Source of the DNA: Lumnitzera littorea | Taxonomy: Eukaryota > Streptophyta > Magnoliopsida > Myrtales > Combretaceae | Length of the DNA stretch: 64,000 bases | Direction: 5' to 3' | Assembly (NCBI GenBank): GCA_024138015.1 | Contig: JAMXBB010000009.1 | Location: forward strand, 89,347,049 to 89,411,048 | In this document: positions 13,221-25,010 of the stretch, piece after piece | Layout of the letters: each line of letters opens with the position of its first letter | How positions within the stretch are numbered: the first letter of the stretch is position 1 | The notes under the pieces: generated by a model | The model's database searches: none | The model's input: only the letters and a program-made list of their open reading frames with translations | What the model was told of the DNA's origin: nothing | Made by a program: the position numbers and the translations under genes

Positions 13221-14171
13221 TGATGGGAATCAAACCACTAAACCTCTTACCTGAACCTAAGGACTAGAAAGCATGATAAGGCAAGTTCTCTCTTTTCACC
13301 CTATAACCAATGAGTCCAAGTTGCTGCCCTATTCGAGCCGAACCCTTTTGTCTCTATCAATAGTCTCTAATTGCCGACTAAGGATGCACCCGAACAATAG
13401 ATCAATCCACTTAATCAATTGTATAGCTGACTTGAATTGGAACTGCTTTAATAGTCTGACCCCTTACACATCTCTTCGACCATAACTATACCAACCTTTA
13501 ACTTAGCAATATTGGTGTTGAGAACCCCAGCGTACATCTATACCCATGACTTCCTGGAAGGACCCCCCAAGTTTTCTCTGCACCTAAACTCAGTAGTCAC
13601 TAACTTGATCATACAGTTTGTCCTCTTTAGCCAAAGGGTTATCTATCTACAGAGAGCCACGTATTCGAGTAATCATATGACAAAATCTATTGTACAAGAC
13701 AGACATTTTTCTTTATTCTCTTTTTATGCCCTTTTTCCATTCTTGTACATTACTTCTTTAGTACTCTACCTTTTTAGTTATTTCCATTTATAATTGTTAC
13801 CTTAATATTTTAGGCATAAGTACCAATTGTAAAATGTAATCGCAACATCATACATCGGATACCTGAATATATTTCCCCTTTTTGTGAGCTAAATGTGCTT
13901 ATCTCCCTCTTCTTACTCTTATCCTAACCCTTAAGCAAGGCTAGGTGGCGAATACCCTCATTAGATCAACTCGTGCGTCATATTAAGTTGAGCCATGAGT
14001 CCTCGATAGTTCCCTAGTGCATCATATCCTCGGAGTTAATCGTGGGTTTTTCTTGTTTTACTTTCAATATAGTTTGCACATTCCTTTTTCTTATCTTTAT
14101 TTTCAAGCTTCCTGTAAGCTTAGACCTACCTAGATATTATCACCCTTGTCAGCCCTCAACCAAGCGTATCA
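13221..14171 (+). repeat. Element D 5' LTR
   Basis: This 951-bp copy pairs with 21289-23478 minus insert E. It preserves the empty target site of E at 14071-14080 (AGTTTGCACA), which proves that E entered the 3' copy later. Confidence 0.9.
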
Positions 14172-14174
14172 TCT

Positions 14175-14186
14175 TGATATTAGAGT
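14175..14186 (+). other. Element D primer-binding site (initiator tRNA-Met)
   Basis: TGATATTAGAGT matches TGGTATCAGAGC except for two transitions and the last base. It lies three bases after the LTR end. Confidence 0.75.
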
Positions 14187-14460
14187 AAAGGTTCATTTAG
14201 GTAAGTTGTGTCCAAGCATTTTTATGAGTAGTGTTTATTATGGTAGCGTATAGTAGTACATAGAAGTTAGCTGTAAGTGTTTGAGTAAGTAGGAGGCATA
14301 ATAGTTACTATGGCTGCATACTCTATTTTTCCCTAGTTTGAACATATAAAAACAGAGCAAGTTTTAGTTAGTTTATAGTTCTTTGGAGTAGTGTTGTGTT
14401 CGCAGATTAGTTAGACATTCCTTTTGAGTTTGTTATTTAGTTTTATTAGAGAGAACAACG

Positions 14461-15560
14461 GATAATAATGTTAATGCTAGTATTAAGGATGACAATAGTA
14501 GTATTATCCACCATGGACAACAACCCCAAGGTACCCCTAGAAGTGCAAATGAATGGATTGATGAAATGGCTAACCTTATAGCTAACCTTACTAGGGTTAT
14601 ATATGCATTAGCCTTTCAACCTACCATGGCCAAGTAGAATACTCCCTAAGCTACTTAACCTACAAGAGGACAGAGCTTAGCTTGATAAGATTGAGGTGGA
14701 GGAGCAGGAGGATGTATTAGGAGAAGGATTAACTTAAGTGATATGGATGATGAAGGAGAAGAAGAGTACAATAAGGAAGAGGAATAAGCTTAAGCACCCT
14801 GAGCTGCCAACCATGTGAAGCTTCAAATTTTGAACTTTAATGGTTCTAAGGATGTAGACAACTATTTAGATTGGGAGAAAAAGGTTGAATGTATTTTTAA
14901 ATATTATTAGTATAAGCATTGTAAGAAGGTGAAGATTGCTGCCGTAGAATTCTTAAGGTATGCTACATTATGGTGGAAGCACTTCTAGACTATGAGGAGG
15001 TAAGAAGGAAATAGAGAAGTTAGCACTTGGCCCCGAGATGAAAAGAATTCTTAAAAGTAGATTCGTATTAGATACCTACCTATAAGATACTTTTGCTAGA
15101 CTTCAAGAAATACAATAAGGAAACCAATCTGTTATGAGTATGTTCAAGAGTTTTAAATGCTTACGATCTAGTGTAAAGTGGATGAGCCATCAACCTGAAT
15201 AGTATCTAGATTTCTTATTGGATTAAGAAGCAACATTTGAGATATCATGGAACTTCAACAATTTACTACGTTGGACAAAGCTATAAGAATAGCTTAGCGA
15301 GTGGAAAGACAGAGGAGAAATAGGCTAAGCCAACCTCCAATAAGCCAACCTGCTAATGGAAGTTATTGAGCTTACTAAAGTGCTGAATCGAGTAGAAGGG
15401 CAAATGTTAGAGCTAAACAGAAGGGCCAACTAACTAATGGTGAAGTGCCATTGAGAACTTTTGAGAAGAAACAAGGATCTAGGAGGAAGACGAGCCAGAT
15501 CAAGTGCTTTTAATGCTAATTGTTTGAGCACATGGCTGCTTAGTATCGAAACCAAAGGAC
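14461..15560 (+). pseudogene. Element D gag with zinc-knuckle remnant
   Basis: An opening segment with EWIDEMANLIANLTRV (about 14550-14600) precedes an acidic linker. The gag core (LQILNFNGSKDVDNYLDWEKKVE, read near 14820-14890) follows, then MKRILKSRFVLDTYL near 15040. The knuckle near 15500-15545 reads CF-stop-C followed by FEHMAA, so its second residue block is interrupted by a stop. The order and spacing match gag of element B. Confidence 0.8.
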
Positions 15561-15719
15561 CATAATTATCAAGGGAGATATCTTAAAGGTTGTGGTAAAC
15601 TACACAAATGAGGAGGAAGATACTAAGGTAATACTGAACTAGTTGAGGAAGATGTAATTGCTAAAGACCTAGACAAGTTAACTTTGGTTATCTAACGTGC
15701 GATGAGTTTGGAACCCTTT

Positions 15720-16136
15720 ACTAATGAGGAGTAGAGATAGAACTTATTTTACATCACTTACAAGGTAAATGATCAGGTTTGTATGCTTATAGTGGACAAT
15801 GGAAGTTGCAACATCGTAGCGTCTATCAACCTAGTCAATAAGCTCAAGTTACCTACTATCTCACACCCAAAGCCATATAAGTTACATTAGTTAAATGAGG
15901 AAGGAGCATTGCATGTCACTTAGCAAATGTTGTTGCCAATCTCCATTAGAAATTATTCTAATGAAATTCTTTCTAACATACTCCCCATATGTGCATCTCA
16001 TGTACTGCTAAGCAGACCTTGGCTTTTTTATCATAGGGTTATTTATGATGGTTTCAGGAACATATATGTATTCAAGAAGGATAGTAGGAAAATTACCCTA
16101 AATGCTACGACCTCAAGCCAAGTAAGTAAACTATAA
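15720..16136 (+). pseudogene. Element D aspartic protease remnant
   Basis: The active site reads VDNGSCN (15791-15811) in place of the usual Asp-Ser/Thr-Gly, so the catalytic triad is altered. HPKPYKLH, the open stretch 15927-16136 with CASHVLLSRPW, and VIYDGFRNIYVF complete the domain. Two TAG stops occur at Trp or Lys/Gln positions. Confidence 0.8.
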
Positions 16137-16199
16137 GCAAAGTTGGCTCGAGGAAGAAGGCTTTGGTTTTGAGTTGAGCTAAGCTACGAAAGGCTAATA

Positions 16200-17767
16200 A
16201 AATTGACATGTTGACCTTCCTGTTACTCAGGCAACTATTAAAATTGAAGGAGCAAGTTAAACTACCCTTAAAGATTAAAGAGCTATTGGACAAGTATGCA
16301 AACTTGTTTCTACAGCAAATACTGGAAGGATTAACCCCATTTCGAGGAATTGAGCACTACATTGACTTGATGCTTGATGTTGCACTACCAAACAAACCAG
16401 ATTTAAATTGCTTGTGTAAGCTACAGAGCTTCAAAATGAATCTAGAGTAAGTTGCAGAGCTTCAGAAGCAAGTCAACAAACTATTAGGGAAAGGATATGT
16501 GAGGAAAGCCTTAGCCCATGTGCTATCCCTGCATTACTTGTGTCAAAGAAGGATGGCACTTGGTGTATGTATGTGGATAGTAGAGTTGTCAACAAGATTA
16601 CGATAAAGTACCAATACCCCATCCTGAAGCTAGATGACATGTTGGACAAGCTAAGTAGTGGAAGAGTGTTTAGTGAGATTGACCTAAAGTCAAGATACCA
16701 CCAAATTCAAATGAGATGAGGGGATGAATGGGAAACTGCTTTTAAGACCTAACATAGCCTGTACGAGTGGATGGTCAAGCCATTTGGGTTATCAAACACC
16801 CTGAGCACTTCTATGAGACTAATGAATCGTGTTTTAAGGGATCTAATTGAAAATTTTGCCGTAGTCTACTTTGATGACATCCTTGTTTATAGTGCCAACT
16901 TGGCAATGAATACTGACTATCTCTAAGCTGTTTTTGATGTCCTCTTAGTAGAAAGATTGTTTGGAAACCTAAAGAAATGATGTTTCTATCAAGAAGAAGT
17001 GATCTTCCTAAGTTACATGGTTAGTGGTAAAGGATTGAGAGTTGATGAAGAGAAGGTATAAGCTATTGTTGAGTAGCCAACCCCAACCTTATGTGCTAAG
17101 GTAAGTAGTTTCCAAGGATTGGCATCATTCTACTGATGCTTTATCTAAGAATTCAGTATCATAATAGCACCTTTGACTGAGTTAACAAAGAAAAATGTGG
17201 AGTTTAAGTAGGGAGAGAAAGAGGATAGGAGTTTTGCCAAGATAAAAGCAAGGTTGACCTTTACCCCAGTCATGGCTTTACTAGACTTTAATAGAGTAGT
17301 TGAGCTTAAATGCGATACGTCAAGTGTTGGCATTGAAGCTATATTGATGCAAGAAGACCGACCTATCACTTATTATTGTGAGAAGCTCAAAGGCACACAA
17401 CTAAACTATTTTGTATATGACAAAGAACTCTTGGCATTAATTCGAGTTCTTTGTATATGGGAACATTATCTTTTGCCAAAAGAATTTTTCATATATGCAA
17501 ATTATGAATCTTTGAGATATCTATGGAGCCAATCCATAGATTGAATTTTTGGAAGGATTTAATTTTTTCATCAAATATAAGCAAGGCAAGAATAATGTAG
17601 TTGCCGATGCTCTATGAAAGAGACATGTTCTTCCCACTAAGTTGCAAACCAAGTTGTTAGGGTTTGCGAACATTAAAGAGCAGTGTCAAAATAATTCTCA
17701 TTTTGGCCCTATATATGAGCACTATGGAGAAAGAAGAATAGTAGATGAGTATCATGTAGAATATGGT
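16200..17767 (+). pseudogene. Element D reverse transcriptase / RNase H remnant
   Basis: RT begins with FRGIEHYIDLM (near 16340). It continues with YQYPILKLDDMLDKL and EIDLKSRYHQIQM (16600-16720) and the intact catalytic YFDDI at 16867-16881. APLTELTKKNVEFK (near 17170) marks the connection. RNase H has LKCDTSSVGIEAILMQE and YDKELLALIRVL in an open run at 17254-17544. At 17767 it is cut by solo LTR F, within the linker to integrase (DEYHVEYG). Confidence 0.85.
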
Positions 17768-18072
17768 TGTAGAGACCTAATTTTTGCTCTTCTGTAGTCC
17801 TAATTTTTTATTTTTTTTTTACAAAAAGAGTCCTAATTCAAAAATAAAAATAATAAACAAAAAAATTCATAAAAGATAAAAAATAATAAAAATTAACAAA
17901 TGATGAAAATACAAAAAAAAATAAGAAAATAAAAAATTATAAAAATTTCGTAGATTTTTAGGAAGTAACTTATATTAAAAACAAATAATTTTAGTTTAAC
18001 TTAGTACAAATAATTATTTTAGGGAATCGGGTAGTTTAAGTACAATTTAATTGTACTGAATGTCAAGGCACA

Positions 18073-18150
18073 GGCCAACGATCTAACGGATAAGCATTGG
18101 AGTATTGGATTGGATGTAATTTGAGGTCTTAAGTTCGAATCTCACTAAAC
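18073..18150 (+). other. tRNA-like segment within LTR F U3
   Basis: The segment contains TAACGGATAAG, which resembles a Pol III A box, and AGTTCGAATC at 18132-18141, close to the B-box consensus GGTTCGANTC. Their spacing is tRNA-like. The same block sits at the same place in J (35891-35970, minus). There the T-arm can pair four of five bases around TTCGAGT. It is about 300 bases into the LTR and upstream of the TATA box. It is not a tRNA gene: the acceptor and anticodon arms are not evident. Confidence 0.55.
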
Positions 18151-18348
18151 ACTTAGGTATTTTTTATTTCAATCTTTTTATTTTTACAAAAAAAAAGGGG
18201 TAAAAAAATAAAAAAAAAAAACGAGTTGAACGCGCAGAATTCATATCTAATCAAAATTATTTGAATCTAGTTTGATTAGATTTGGATTAATATCAAGGAT
18301 TCGAATCTAATATAATTAGATACAATAGATATGATCTTATTTAGCTTT

Positions 18349-18357
18349 TATAAATAC
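18349..18357 (+). promoter_or_regulatory. TATA box of LTR F
   Basis: TATAAATAC places the U3/R border around 18380. The minisatellite and hairpin downstream therefore fall in R/U5, the transcribed part. Confidence 0.5.
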
Positions 18358-18639
18358 AAAAACTCCCAAAAAGAATGAAGATTCTCTCTCATCCGTCCAA
18401 CGAAATTAGTCCTTGTCGCATAGCAGGCCATCTCCTTTGTCAAAACAGCAAACACGCGACTCATACAGACATACTACATAAAGGCCGCCATCTCCGTTCT
18501 AAGCCAACATCTAAACCAACCCCACGCTGGTCGCCACTATCCAACACTACAATCTTTGTCGTGTAGATCACTGTAACAACAGCAACAGCGCACATAAGAC
18601 AGTTCTCGCTGAGCATTGATCAGCCTACAACTACAACAC

Positions 18640-19040
18640 GACTAGGCAACTGCAGCAGCAACAACAGGCAAACAGTAGCAACAACAGGAAAACAGCAGCA
18701 CGATTACGTAAACAGTAGCAACACTAAGTGAACAGCAGCACGATCAGGTGAACAGCAACAAAACCAGGCAGACAGTGCAACCACGCCAACAGCAAACACA
18801 CAACACTGACCCTCACACCATACCGGTAGCATAGCGAACGGTAGCGAACAGAATAACAGCATAACATATAGCAGCGAATAGAATAGTAGCACAGCGGACA
18901 GCAGCGAACAGAACAGCAGCACAGCAGACATCAGCAAATAAAACAGCAGCACAGCGGACAAAAGCGAACAGAACAGTAGCACAGCGGATAGCAGTGAACA
19001 GGATAGCAACAAGGCGAACAGCAGCAAAGCAAACTCAGAC
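18640..19040 (+). repeat. ~30-bp minisatellite in LTR F
   Basis: Degenerate units resemble AGCGAACAGAACAGCAGCAC followed by AGCGGACAGC and are tandem across about 400 bases. The clearest are at 18840-19020. J holds the same array with fewer, differently decayed units. The array creates a spurious Leu/Ala-rich open frame on the minus strand. Confidence 0.75.
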
Positions 19041-19965
19041 AATAATCAGATGCCAGTAGTTACATGCAACAGCAACTCCGTTATACGCCGACCATCGTCC
19101 TTCACCACGTAATCAAGAAGTTCAGGTCCGTTTCTTTCAAATTTCAAAATTGTTTGTTTAATTGTTTATTTATTATTGTTATATTATTATTATTATTATT
19201 ATTTAGATCTTTAGTTATTAAATATAATATATACGAATATGAACATATTAGTTTTAGGAGATTTTATTCTTAATCTTTTATATATAGATAATTGTTTAAT
19301 AATAATAATATATGTATATGTATATATTAATTTAGGTATTCTTCTTTTAACATTAGTTTTCTTAATTAGATAAATTAGGTATTAATTTAAGTGAATGTAT
19401 ATTTTATGTTAGAAGTTGTTAGGATTAGTTATTTTTGTTAAGATTTGATCTTGTTTAAGGATTTGTCATATAGAAAGTTGTATTTTTTTTTAAAATAAAA
19501 GTTAATAAAAAATCCTTTTTAAATTTTAGGACTATTAGTGAAATTTTTTTTATAAAACAATAACATTCAAGAGTTAAGGCCCCTTTAGATTTTTTTTAAA
19601 TAAATCAAATAAATTAAAAACATAAACTCGGGCAATTTTTTTAAAATTAAAATAAATCAACACATTAAAGATTTTTTCGAAAGAACTACGATCGTCTAAT
19701 TCCGGCTAGCGAGTATGTAGGCACCTTCGGGGCAACGATAAAATATATAGAAACTTAGGTTCTTTTTCTTTTGATTTTATTTATTTTTTAAATTCATAAT
19801 TAGAAGAATAATCCTAATTTTGGTAAATAGATAATGACACCCGTTAGGGTTTAATAGGTTAGCCCCGAATTCGAACCCTCTGGTTCTTCATTAAAATTGA
19901 AATCAAAGACCGATAGTCAAATCGTAATCAATTCACCCAATTGGTTACGGTTTCTTTTTTCTTTT

Positions 19966-19981
19966 CCCGACTTTGGTCGGG
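19966..19981 (+). other. Small hairpin near the end of LTR F
   Basis: CCCGAC-TTTG-GTCGGG forms a perfect 6-bp stem with a 4-base loop, followed 23 bases later by AATAAA. J has CCCAAC paired with GTTGGG at the equivalent spot (34301-34316). Confidence 0.6.
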
Positions 19982-20136
19982 TGGCGACTCTAAAAATTAT
20001 TTTCAATAAAAAACCGGAATTTCTCAATTTCTTTAGTCGAGGATTAATATTAAACGCGTTAGGGTTTAATATTAATCAGGAAATGGGAAATTAATTTTAA
20101 ATAAAAGGAAACCGAAAAATCAAGCTCGACAATGGT

Positions 20137-21288
20137 TATCTATTCCGAGGTGGCAAATTGTGTGTGTTGACTTGATCAATTAAAGAGCTATTGGTGAGAG
20201 AATCCTACAATAGAGGATTCTATAGGCATTTTGGAGAACAACGAACATATGAACTACTAAATGATAGTTTCTTTTAGCCTAAAATGAAATGTGACATGGA
20301 TTGTGTGATTAAGGGATACACCATCTATAAGAACGAAAAAATCAAAGCAAAACAAGGGAAGATAATGCCTCTGCTTATTCTAACTAAACCATGAGCTAAC
20401 CTGAGTATTGATTTTGTCCTCGAATTACCCCAAATTACCAGGCAAAGATTCTATAATGATTATCATGGATCAATTCGGTAAAATGGTACATTTTATGCCT
20501 TACACCAAAACTAATGATGCTTCTGCTATTGCTTCTTTGTTTCTATAGGAAATAGTTCACTTATATGAATTACCAAGGAATGTGGTATCAAATAGAGACC
20601 TAAAATTCTTGAGCCATTTTTAGAGAACCCTATAGCATTAGATGGGTACTAAACTACTATTCAACACTTCTTGCCATCCCCAAACCTACGACCAAATAGA
20701 GGTAGTCAACTACACACTAGGTTCATTGGTTTAAGCTACAGTGGAAAAGAACTTAGTCGATTGGGACGTCTGCCTACCTGTAGTCGAATTTGCTTACAAT
20801 AGAAGAGTACATGCCACCACTAAGCATGCCCTATTTATGATTGTCTATGGTTTCAACCCTAAACTTCCCTTCCGTCACACCCTGATGTTGTCTATTAACC
20901 AAGAAGATCTAGAAGCGAGGGCTAAAGCTCAGTCCATCCAGCAGATCTACTAACGAGTTACCCAACACATTGACCAAGTTGCTAGAAAACTAAAGGAGAA
21001 AGGCAAAGGAAGGAAGACCAAGTTGTTTCAACCCAGTGACCAAGTGTGACTACACTTGAGTAAGGAAAGATTTCCAAACAAGAGGAAGAGCAAGCTATCT
21101 ACTAAAGCTAATAGACCCTTCAAGATCCTCATGAAGATTAATGACAACACTTATCAATTAGAGCTACTAAAGGACTTCAAAGTGTTCGATGTGTTCAATG
21201 TTGCCGACCTCAGTCCCTAATAATCCAAGGAAGGATTGGACAAAGACCAGCTGAATTTGATCTGAAATCCCAATCAACTCGGTAAGGA
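20137..21288 (+). pseudogene. Element D integrase remnant
   Basis: Starts at YLFRGGKLC and passes LVRESYNRG (zinc-finger region). The core follows with SIDFVLELP, then VVSNRDLKFLSHF and TCHPQTYDQIEVV, where the first two acidic positions are visible. Then come NLVDWDVCLPVVEFAYNR (20750-20820) and the C-terminal RFPNKRKSKLSTKANRPFKIL-like basic stretch. It ends in FNVADLSP and an LGKDD motif that runs into the 3' LTR. Stops and frameshifts show it is dead. Confidence 0.85.
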
Positions 21289-23478
21289 TGATAGGACTTA
21301 GACCACCAGACCTTTGACCCAAGCTTAAAGACTACAAAGCATGGTGAGGTGAGTTCTCTCTTTTCACCTTACAGCCGATGAGTCCAAGCTACTACAGTCT
21401 GCCGACCTAATGCCTTGTCTTAGCCGAACCCTCTTATGTCTATCAATAGTCTTTAGTTGTCAACTAGGGATACACTTGAACAACAACTCAATCACTTAAC
21501 CAACTGTACAATTGATCTAAACGATAACTGCTCTGACATTCCAACCCTTCATACATCTACTAAGCCATGACTATGCCGACCTCCAGCTTGGAGGTATTGG
21601 TATCGAGAACCCTAGCATACATTCACACCTATGACTTCTTAGGAGGATCCCTAGGTCTACTCGGTTTGTTGGCTCAATAACCACCAACCTAATCATATAG
21701 TTTATCCTCTTCTGCTAGAGGGCCACCCATCTATAGAGAGTCATGTGTCTAAGTAATAATATGACAAAATCCTCCATACAAAACAAATGTTTTTCTTAAT
21801 TTTCTCTTTATGCCCTTATCCATTCTTGTGCTTACTTCCCCATTCTTATTCTTATCCTAACCCTTAAGTAAGGTTAGGTAGCAAGTACCCTCATTAGACC
21901 AACTCGTATGTCATATCGAGTTAAGCCATGAATCCTCGATAGTTCCTTAGTTCATCATATTCTTAAATCTAATCATGGGTTTTGCTTGTTTTACTTTCAT
22001 CATAGTTTGTTAATGTAGGCAAATACACCTATCAATTTATAATATAGCAGATTAAGTCTTAAGTATCAACCCCTTAGAGACTTTGACTACTAATACTCAC
22101 TAGGTCTCTATTATCTAACCGAAAAATTAAATTTCAAGAAACTTAAAGAAGTAAATCTAAATTATTGCTAAAACTAATTTAAAGATTAATTAAGATGTAA
22201 TTCAAGAATTAATAACAAAGCAATTCAATTAATTTAAGATTCAATGTTATACCTTAATCTTGTTTCTCCTAGATCTAACATGTGGTTTTCCTAAAAATAA
22301 TCTAATTTATTCTTTAATCTTTTTTTACCAGGAGAATTCTCTACTAAAGTTAATAACTTTCTCAAGTCAATAACTTTCTCAAGTCAATTAACCCGAACCC
22401 TAAAATCACCTATTAGAATCTCTTCTTAATAGTATAACCTAAGATTGCATTATTAAACAACGAATTCTCTACACTTTAATTTAAAATCTGAAAGAATCTT
22501 ACAAATTGTCTCTAATCTTGCAACAGCTCTCATCAACTATGCCTAAATCTAATCTTATAAGAAATCTCTCAATTCTCTTATAAGATATCAAACTTTAAAT
22601 TACTACCCATGGAAATAATAACCTAAATCATGAAGTAAACATAATTGAACCAAGAAAATAATAAAGAACTAAATTAATCAAACACTAATCATGTCACATG
22701 AACATATCTAGGTTTCAAAAGACCTAGATATAAAAAATCTACTCACTATACATCATAAAATAAGAATCTAAAAATAAATTATAAAAAAGAGTAGAAAGAA
22801 GCATCATGAAATCCAAACAAAATTAAATCTTGAAATCTTCTCTTCTCCTTACCTTCTCGATTGTTTTTGGATTCAAAAACTCCCTAAAATTCATGCCAAA
22901 AAGTTCTTCCTTCAATAAACCCTAACAAGGCCTTATATATGAAGAACTCAAAAAAATAGGTCTGCTAGAAAAGACATGATCAGGGACATAACCATGTCGT
23001 TTAGTTGTGTCTTTAACTGTGCTTCACATATGCCTTCTTTTAAAAAAAAAAAAAATGGAAACGACACAACCAACGATATGATCATGTCTTTTGGTCATGT
23101 CCTAGGCTATAACAGTAGAAAATTGACTCCAATTTTACCTATAAACAATATAGTCATGTCATTTGGCTATATCGATCTTTAAACCTTCATAACTTGCTCA
23201 TTTTAGGTCCGATTTGAGTGAAATTTGTTTCTATCTTCTTGTTTTCTTACATAGATCATTTTAAAACCTAAAAAACAAAAATTTACTCAATTAAATGTTA
23301 CTATCTAAAAATAAACTCAAATATCAAGAAAAATCATAAAAAATCACTAAATAAAATATGTGCAATTTAGGAACTCATCATTCACATATTCCTTTTTCCC
23401 ATCTTTGTTTTCAAGCTTTTTGTAAGCTTGAACCCACCCCAATACTATCACCCTTGTCAGCCTTTGACATGGCTATCA
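21289..23478 (+). repeat. Element D 3' LTR, interrupted by LTR E
   Basis: LTR sequence occupies 21289-22010 and 23381-23478. Landmarks shared with the 5' copy are TTCTCTCTTTTCACC, CCAATGAGTCCAAG / CCGATGAGTCCAAG and CACCCTTGTCAGCC. Confidence 0.9.
22011..23380 (-). mobile_element. Solo LTR E, Athila-type, minus strand
   Basis: Read on the minus strand it starts TGATGAGTTCC and ends TGATAGGTGTATTTGCC then TACATTA. The ending is nearly the same as the LTR A end (TTGATAGGTACACTTGCC). A TATATAAGG promoter is at about 22930 on the minus strand. The uninterrupted site is preserved in D's 5' LTR. Target duplication bases TTTGT and TTCAC have decayed. The U3 holds repeated GACATGATCATGTC-like palindromes near 22970-23170. 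Confidence 0.8.
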
Positions 23479-23531
23479 AAAGAGATAAGCTAAAGATACA
23501 TTAGAAGATATATTTTCAAGATTCCTTATAC

Positions 23532-23540
23532 TATAAATAG
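23532..23540 (+). promoter_or_regulatory. TATA box of LTR C
   Basis: TATAAATAG on the strand of C, in the part of the LTR lying right of element D. Confidence 0.45.
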
Positions 23541-24397
23541 GATATAAGCCTTATAAACAATACAAAAGATGACACAAAACACACATTATCATACACAATT
23601 AATTCTTAGGAACAAGGGTAGTCCGTTAACTTGCTCTCTCTTTTATGTTTCTTTTTAATTTCTTTACAATGTATTAGTTCATTTCTTCTTAGTATTTAGA
23701 TATTGAATCCTAGAATCTATGTAGAATTATCTGTTTGCTTTTTATTCAATCTATGATTTCTTGTTATTGAGATCTAATTACATTATACATTGTTTTATTG
23801 AGTTAATAAGTTCGAGTTATTGATTTAATGTTTGAGTTTGCTACAGAATTTGCAAAATCCTATAGTAAATAAACCGATGTAATTAGAAGTAAATGAATAA
23901 ACTAAAATGTTTAGTTATTCTTCAAACTAGGGTAACCTAATAATATTGTTTAATTATATAAAGAGATTTTGAGATAATATATTGTAAAAGCAATTTGAGT
24001 AGAGTATACCTAAGCTTAGGAGATAATTAAGAGACGCGAGTCTAATTAACTTAATTTAAGAGCTCTCATGGTCTAACAACAAGGATGAGATTGAGTATAT
24101 CATAGATTCTTAAGGGAAATTCAATATTTAAATACTAAAGTTCATGAGTTCTTGGTAACTTCTATTGTTCTCTTTATTTTTGTCTTGTTAGTTCTTTATT
24201 TTATTAGATTAAAATAGATCAATTAGTTTAATTTAAATCCAATAATTTAATAATTTACACTTAATTGTTAGGTTCAATAATAAGAATATTGAGGAGAGGT
24301 ACTACTAGTTCAGTAGTTAGTCCTTGAGGAATCGACACTTGAACTCACATCTGCTATACTACTAAACTAATAGGTGCACTTATCTCCCATCGGCTCC

Positions 24398-25010
24398 TTT
24401 AACCGATCTGTCAAAGAAAAATATTGAGTTCAAATGGGGAGAGAAAGAGTAGAAGAGCTTTGATGAGGTGAAAGAAAATTTGACTATCTCCCGTATCCTT
24501 GCTCTCCTCGACTTCATCAAGGTGTTTGAATTGAAGTGTGATGCATTTGGAGTGGGAATAGGTGACTTATTAATGTAAGAAAGCCAACCTATTACCTACT
24601 TTAGCAAGAAGCTCCTAGGAGCTACTCTCAACTACTTAGTGTATGAGAAAGAGTTTTACTCCTTAGTCCGAGCTTTAACAGCCTAGCAACATTACTTGTT
24701 GTCGAGAGAACTTGTAATATACACTAACCATAAGTTGTTGAGGCACTTGAAGAACTGGCCTAAGATATCCAAACAACAAGTGAGGTGGATTAAGTTCATG
24801 GAGGAATTCTCTTATGTGATGAAGTATAAGAATGGCAAGGCCAATGTAATGGTCAACACCCTATCCAGGCGACATACCCTCATGACTGACCTACAAACGA
24901 AGTTGCTTGGATTCTTAGTAATTAAGGGCTTACATGCCGAGGACCCACACTTTAGTCCAATCTATGCATGGTGTGAGGAAGGATGAACTGTTGATGACTA
25001 TCACAAGGAG
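24398..25010 (+). pseudogene. Element B RT end / RNase H remnant
   Basis: Continues the frame broken at 12718 with LTDLSKKNIEFKWGEKE. RNase H follows: LKCDAFGVGIGDLLM, ITYFSKKLLGATLNYLVYEKE, and an open run at 24696-24986 with IYTNHKLLRHLK and VMKYKNGKANVMVNTLSRR. IYTNHK stands where YTDHE is usual, so a catalytic Asp is replaced by Asn. Confidence 0.85.

Larger units (their letters stand above)
17768..20131 (+). mobile_element. Solo LTR F, long (2364 bp), with tRNA-like segment
   Basis: It starts TGTAGAGACC, ends GCTCGACA and is bounded by an exact duplication ATGGT (17763-17767, 20132-20136). The D frame rejoins across it as VEYG then YLFRGG. It matches solo LTR J (reverse strand) along its length. 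Features in order: tRNA-like block 18073-18150, TATA box 18349-18357, a ~30-bp minisatellite 18640-19040, a hairpin 19966-19981 and AATAAA 20005-20010. No gag-pol is present. The exact family is uncertain; I would only say Ty3/gypsy-like LTR. Confidence 0.9.
13221..23478 (+). mobile_element. Element D: Ty3/gypsy chromovirus inside LTR C
   Basis: It runs 5' LTR 13221-14171, primer site, gag, protease, RT/RNase H, [solo LTR F], integrase, 3' LTR 21289-23478 [with solo LTR E]. The target duplication AAAGA is exact at 13216-13220 and 23479-23483. LTRs begin TGATGGGAAT / TGATAGGACT and end GTATCA / CTATCA. With F and E removed it is about 6.5 kb. The proteins resemble those of B, and the LTRs share a GGTGGCGAATACC-like stretch also seen, diverged, in B. 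It cannot move: RT, protease and integrase all carry stops. Confidence 0.9.
12719..24392 (+). mobile_element. Solo LTR C (Athila-type), split by element D
   Basis: Its outer parts are 12719-13220 and 23484-24392, about 1.4 kb together. It begins TCATGAGTAT (decayed TGATGAGTAT) and ends CTCCCATCG (decayed CCCATCA). An exact 5-bp duplication GCTCC lies at 12714-12718 and 24393-24397. The host frame (B RT to RNase H) is rejoined cleanly across it. The closing segment with CATCTGCTATACTACTAAAC and AATAGGTGCACTTATC matches the ends of LTR A and LTR E, so it belongs to the same broad family. It has no primer site, polypurine tract or coding of its own. Confidence 0.85.

Noticed and set aside
18073..18150. 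True tRNA gene
   Set aside because: No acceptor stem or anticodon arm is visible, and it is part of the LTR in both F and J.
18704..19042. 112-codon Leu/Ala-rich minus-strand frame that looks like a membrane protein
   Set aside because: It is produced by the 30-bp minisatellite in LTR F. The J copy gives the same artefact at 35214-35447.
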